Source: an uncultured bacterium
GTDB taxonomy: Bacteria; Bacteroidota; Bacteroidia; Sphingobacteriales; Sphingobacteriaceae
Length of the DNA: 8,456 nucleotides
NCBI GenBank assembly: GCA_903958995.1
Contig: CAJBVG010000003.1
Coordinates: 1 to 8,456, forward strand
Direction: 5' to 3'
Numbering within the stretch: the stretch's first letter is position 1; every line of letters starts with the position of its first letter. The notes under the pieces were generated by a model, which had not been told where the DNA came from, ran no database searches, and was given only the letters and a program-made list of their open reading frames with translations. This document shows, in pieces, positions 5,409 to 8,456 of the stretch. The position numbers and the translations under genes are program-made.

Positions 5409-7657
5409 TATTTCCCAAACTTCGAAGCCAACATCGCTAACTTTTCTTTCATCGATTGTTCATCTGTTTTCGCTGGAACATTTTCGTTTTTAGAATTTGT
5501 TGATGATTTTGCTTTTGGTGCACGTGGTGCTGCTTCACCTTTCATACTTAAGGAAATCCTTTTACGAGCAATATCAACTTCCAATACAGTGACCTGAACT
5601 TTTTGCGACACCTTTAATATTTTAGCAGGATCATCTATAAAAGTATTTGAAATATGAGAAACATGTACGAGCCCATCTTGGTGAACACCAATATCTACAA
5701 AGGCTCCGAACTTGGTAAGGTTAGTAACAATACCCGTGAGTTGCATGCCAATTCGTAAATCTTCCATGCTATTTACACCTTCCGAAAATTGTACCGCTTC
5801 AAATTGCTCACGTGGATCTCTACCTGGTTTAGAAAGTTCATTCATGATATCTTTCAAGGTTGGCAAACCTACTTCATCAGAGATGTAATTTTTCAAATCC
5901 AACTTCGCACGTATTTCTGTTGAACTCATTAAATCCTTAACAGAACATTTTAAATCTTTTGCCATTTGCTCAACTAAGCTATAACGCTCAGGGTGAACTG
6001 CACTTGCATCCAATGGATTTTCTGCAGTACGAATTCTTAAAAATCCTGCTGCTTGCTCAAATGCTTTATCTCCTAATCGTGCCACTTTTTTAAGCTCACT
6101 ACGAGTTTTAAATGCCCCGTTGGCGTTTCTATATTCAATAATGTTTTGTGCTAGCTGTGGTCCTAATCCGGATACGTATGATAGTAATTGTTTTGATGCC
6201 GTATTCAACTCAACACCTACTGCGTTCACACTACTACTCACTACATCATCTAATGATTTTTGTAATTTATTTTGATCAACATCGTGTTGGTATTGTCCAA
6301 CACCAATAGATTTCGGATCAATTTTTACCAGCTCTGCAAGTGGATCCATTAATCGACGACCAATAGATACCGCACCACGAACCGTTAAATCTAAATCTGC
6401 AAATTCTTCACGTGCAGCTTCAGATGCGGAGTAGATAGATGCTCCACTTTCATTCACCATTACCACCATCACATTCTCTAATTTCATTGCGCGCACTACA
6501 CTTTCCGTTTCTCTGCCTGCCGTTCCATTACCAATGGCAATGGCTTCAATGTTATGTTTAATGCACATCTGTTTTAAGATGGCTTGTGCTTCTACTAATT
6601 TCTTTTGTGGTTCGTGAGGATAGATGTTGCCATTCTCTAATAGTTTACCTTGCTCATCTAAGCATACCACCTTACAACCAGTTCTAAATCCTGGGTCGAT
6701 AGCCATTACACGCTTTTGCCCAAGTGGTGCAGCAAGTAATAACTGACGAGCATTTTCAGCGAATACACGAATAGCTTCTTCATCGGCACGTGTTTTTGTA
6801 AACACACGTGTTTCTGTTTCTATAGAAGGTGCTAATAATCTTTTGTAACCATCTTTCACTGCAGTGCGAACTTCTTCACTGCAAGCATTGTGATGCAGTA
6901 CAAATTTCTTGTTTAATATTTCTACAGCTTCTTCTTCTTCAGGAGAGATTTCTAATGATAAAAATAATTCTTTCTCACCACGACGAAGAGCAAGCACTCG
7001 ATGTGATGGTGCATCCTTTACAGATTCCGACCATTCGAAATAATCTTTATATTTAATTCCGTCAGCTTCTTTTCCTTTAATAACTTTCGAACGGAATAAT
7101 CCTTTCTTCAAAAATAATTCACGTACTACAGCACGCGCTTCTGCATCTTCAGAAATGCGTTCTGCAATAATATCACGAGCACCTTGTAATGCTTCTTCTA
7201 TGGTGTTAACACCTTTTTCTGTATCAATAAATTGTTCTGCAAGTTTTAAAGGATCATCATTGCCTTGCTCGAAGATGCTAATGGATAATGGCTCCAAGCC
7301 CTTTTCTTTCGCAACACTTGCTTTTGTTTTTCTTTTCGGACGATACGGTAAATATAAATCCTCTAATACGGTTAAACTTTCTGCAGCATCAATTTTAGAT
7401 TTTAATTCATCAGTAAGTTTACCCATCTCTTCTAACGATTTCAAAATCGCATCTCTACGTTTATCTAATTCACGAAGTTGAGTAATACGATCACGTATTG
7501 TACCAACTTGTACTTCATCTAAAGTACCGGTAACTTCTTTTCTGTATCGAGAAATAAATGGAATGGTAGCACCTTCATCCAATAAGTTAATTGTTGCTTC
7601 TACCTGTTGCTCACGAACCCCTAATTCTACTGCAACTACTTTATTGTAATTAATCAT
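5408..7657 (-). CDS. tex: Tex-family RNA-binding transcription accessory protein
   Basis: Tex/YhgF proteins are cytosolic nucleic-acid-binding factors linked to transcription in several bacteria; their exact biochemical role is still unsettled. The 749-residue product matches the family length (about 720-785). Visible in order: the helical Tex N-terminus with TIPFISRYRKE (31-41) and LYLPYRPKRKT (101-111); a YqgF/RNase H-like domain at about 315-440 with DPGFRTG (321-327) and GNGTAGRETE (376-385); YQHDVDQ (456-462); helix-hairpin-helix repeats at about 475-545 (SGLGPQLAQNIIEYR, then KKVARLGDKAFEQAAGFLRI); and an S1 RNA-binding domain at about 637-706 (GIVTNLTKFGAFVDIGVHQD...). A low-complexity Ala/Lys/Ser/Asn tail (707-735) leads to a conserved-looking end, KEKLAMLASKFGK. 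The start follows AT-rich DNA (TTTTATAAAAATG) with no Shine-Dalgarno. The terminator upstream at 7741-7774 implies its own promoter, but I found no strong TAnnTTTG box; TAGTTTTA is the nearest match and lies too close to the ATG to be convincing. Confidence 0.97.
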   Translation of the reverse strand: MINYNKVVAVELGVREQQVEATINLLDEGATIPFISRYRKEVTGTLDEVQVGTIRDRITQLRELDKRRDAILKSLEEMGKLTDELKSKIDAAESLTVLEDLYLPYRPKRKTKASVAKEKGLEPLSISIFEQGNDDPLKLAEQFIDTEKGVNTIEEALQGARDIIAERISEDAEARAVVRELFLKKGLFRSKVIKGKEADGIKYKDYFEWSESVKDAPSHRVLALRRGEKELFLSLEISPEEEEAVEILNKKFVLHHNACSEEVRTAVKDGYKRLLAPSIETETRVFTKTRADEEAIRVFAENARQLLLAAPLGQKRVMAIDPGFRTGCKVVCLDEQGKLLENGNIYPHEPQKKLVEAQAILKQMCIKHNIEAIAIGNGTAGRETESVVRAMKLENVMVVMVNESGASIYSASEAAREEFADLDLTVRGAVSIGRRLMDPLAELVKIDPKSIGVGQYQHDVDQNKLQKSLDDVVSSSVNAVGVELNTASKQLLSYVSGLGPQLAQNIIEYRNANGAFKTRSELKKVARLGDKAFEQAAGFLRIRTAENPLDASAVHPERYSLVEQMAKDLKCSVKDLMSSTEIRAKLDLKNYISDEVGLPTLKDIMNELSKPGRDPREQFEAVQFSEGVNSMEDLRIGMQLTGIVTNLTKFGAFVDIGVHQDGLVHVSHISNTFIDDPAKILKVSQKVQVTVLEVDIARKRISLSMKGEAAPRAPKAKSSTNSKNENVPAKTDEQSMKEKLAMLASKFGK

Positions 7658-7740
7658 TTTTATAAAACTATTGAATTACGAATATCAGAAACATCTCAGA
7701 TGATTTCAACTTAGAATTGGAATAGTTTTCAACGAAATCA

Positions 7741-7774
7741 AAATAAAAATGGGGATACAAATTAATGTATCCCC
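7741..7774 (-). terminator. Intrinsic terminator of the E1 beta gene
   Basis: GGGGATACA (7751-7759) and TGTATCCCC (7766-7774) form a perfect 9-bp stem with a 6-base AATTAA loop. Read on the minus strand, the stem is followed at once by ATTTTTATTT (7750-7741), the T-run of a rho-independent terminator. It lies about 38 bp beyond the stop of the E1 beta gene and separates that gene from tex. Confidence 0.88.
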
Positions 7775-7780
7775 ATATAA

Positions 7781-7815
7781 ATATCTAATATCTAAAATCT
7801 AATATCTAAATACTA
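7781..7815. repeat. Heptamer short tandem array at the 3' end of the E1 beta gene
   Basis: Five consecutive 7-bp units are visible: ATATCTA at 7781-7787 and again at 7788-7794, AAATCTA (7795-7801), ATATCTA (7802-7808) and AATACTA (7809-7815). The last three bases of the final unit are the complement of the TAG stop codon of the E1 beta gene. The array lies between the stop and the terminator, inside the transcribed 3' untranslated region. Confidence 0.75.
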
Positions 7816-8456
7816 TTTAGATACGTACATTACCTCTTTAACCGCTTTGATAACTTTCGTTGGGTTAGGTAAGTATTCTTCAATTAATGTTGGTGCATAT
7901 GGTAATGGAACGTCACCGCCCATTACTCTTAAGATAGGAGCATCTAAATAATCAAATGCATCTTTTTGTACTTTAAATGCTACCTCTGTTGCGATAGAAC
8001 CTAATGGCCACGATTCTTCTACGAATACCATGCGGTTTGTTTTACGAACAGACGTTAATACAGTTGGATAATCAATTGGACGAACTGTACGTAAATCAAT
8101 TACTTCTGCATTGATGCCTTCTTTAGCTAATTCTGCAGCTGCAGCCATTACTACTTTCAACATTTTACCGAAAGTTACAATCGTAACATCAGTTCCTTCT
8201 TGAACAACTTTTGCTTGTCCGATTGGAATGTAATACTCTTCTTCTGGAACAAACCCTTTATCGCCATACATTTGCTCAGACTCCATAAAAATAACTGGAT
8301 CTGGATCTAGTATAGAAGATTTTAATAAACCTTTTGCATCATATGGATTTGATGGAACAACTACTTTCAATCCTGGGCAGTTTGCATACCACGATTCGAA
8401 GTTTTGTGAATGCTGTGAACTCAACATACCCGCGCTACCTGTTGGTCCACGGAATA
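7813..8456 (-). CDS. pdhB: Pyruvate (2-oxo acid) dehydrogenase E1 component, beta subunit, 3' part
   Basis: This is the C-terminal part of the E1 beta subunit. Together with E1 alpha it forms the thiamine-diphosphate enzyme that decarboxylates pyruvate and passes the acetyl group to E2 lipoyl domains in the cytosol. The frame is open to the window edge, where it reads FRGPTGSAGM just before the internal Met at 8427; that Met is not the start. Visible are the conserved SSQHSQNFESWYANCPGLKV, PSNPYDAKGLLKSSI, PVIFMESEQMYG, the transketolase C-terminal domain (VTIVTFGKMLKVVMAAA, then AEVIDLRTVRPID), FVEESWPLGSIATEV and the ending GGDVPLPYAPTLIEEYLPNP. About 214 residues are present; with a usual length near 325, roughly 110 N-terminal residues lie outside. 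It ends in TAG (7815-7813) and is followed by a heptamer array and a strong terminator. A branched-chain 2-oxo acid dehydrogenase beta subunit is the alternative, but the sequence fits the pyruvate enzyme better. Confidence 0.93.
   Translation of the reverse strand, partial: FRGPTGSAGMLSSQHSQNFESWYANCPGLKVVVPSNPYDAKGLLKSSILDPDPVIFMESEQMYGDKGFVPEEEYYIPIGQAKVVQEGTDVTIVTFGKMLKVVMAAAAELAKEGINAEVIDLRTVRPIDYPTVLTSVRKTNRMVFVEESWPLGSIATEVAFKVQKDAFDYLDAPILRVMGGDVPLPYAPTLIEEYLPNPTKVIKAVKEVMYVSK

Noticed and set aside
6829..7481. Plus-strand open frames inside tex
   Set aside because: Both are antisense to well-conserved Tex coding sequence and their Ser/Leu/Cys-rich products are typical of chance frames.
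7663..7670. TAGTTTTA on the minus strand as the tex -7 box
   Set aside because: It differs from TAnnTTTG at the last base and would place the transcription start almost on the ATG; no good -33 element accompanies it.
8425..8427. Met codon as the start of the E1 beta gene
   Set aside because: The frame continues upstream to the window edge with conserved E1 beta residues (FRGPTGSAG), so the gene is partial and this Met is internal.

Overview
The window is a compact, AT-rich stretch of a Bacteroidota chromosome carrying six genes: five complete and one cut by the window edge. Evidence for the phylum: SecA is about 1105 residues, with extra sequence between its two nucleotide-binding halves as in Bacteroidota; two exact TAnnTTTG (-7) promoter boxes are present; starts are preceded by A-rich DNA rather than Shine-Dalgarno sequences; and small SPOR-domain and single-helix membrane proteins typical of the phylum sit beside secA and purD. 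The order within the phylum cannot be fixed from this piece. No mobile element, CRISPR array, tRNA or rRNA is visible.

Layout from left to right. A 49-codon membrane-protein gene (56-205, minus) lies directly downstream of purD (216-1493, minus; glycinamide ribonucleotide synthetase, de novo purine synthesis). A 167-bp divergent spacer (1494-1660) holds a -7 box for each direction, a five-unit octamer tandem repeat between them, and a hairpin in the presumed secA leader. secA (1661-4978, plus; Sec translocase ATPase) is followed after 5 bp by a secreted SPOR-like protein (4984-5367). A 40-bp spacer made almost wholly of heptamer repeats separates this from the convergent tex (5408-7657, minus; S1/YqgF/helix-hairpin-helix RNA-binding protein). 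A 155-bp spacer holds a strong intrinsic terminator and another heptamer array. Last is the 3' part of the pyruvate/2-oxo acid dehydrogenase E1 beta gene (7813 to the window edge, minus).

The genes are housekeeping and do not form one pathway. Likely transcription units are purD plus the small membrane gene, secA plus the SPOR gene, tex alone, and the dehydrogenase gene ending at its own terminator. I see no clear novel system. The most unusual signal is that three of the larger spacers each carry a different short tandem array (period 8, 7 and 7), placed between promoters or against stop codons. The secA leader is the second place worth a look: it has a two-part hairpin and a 21-codon upstream reading frame ending 6 bp before the secA start.
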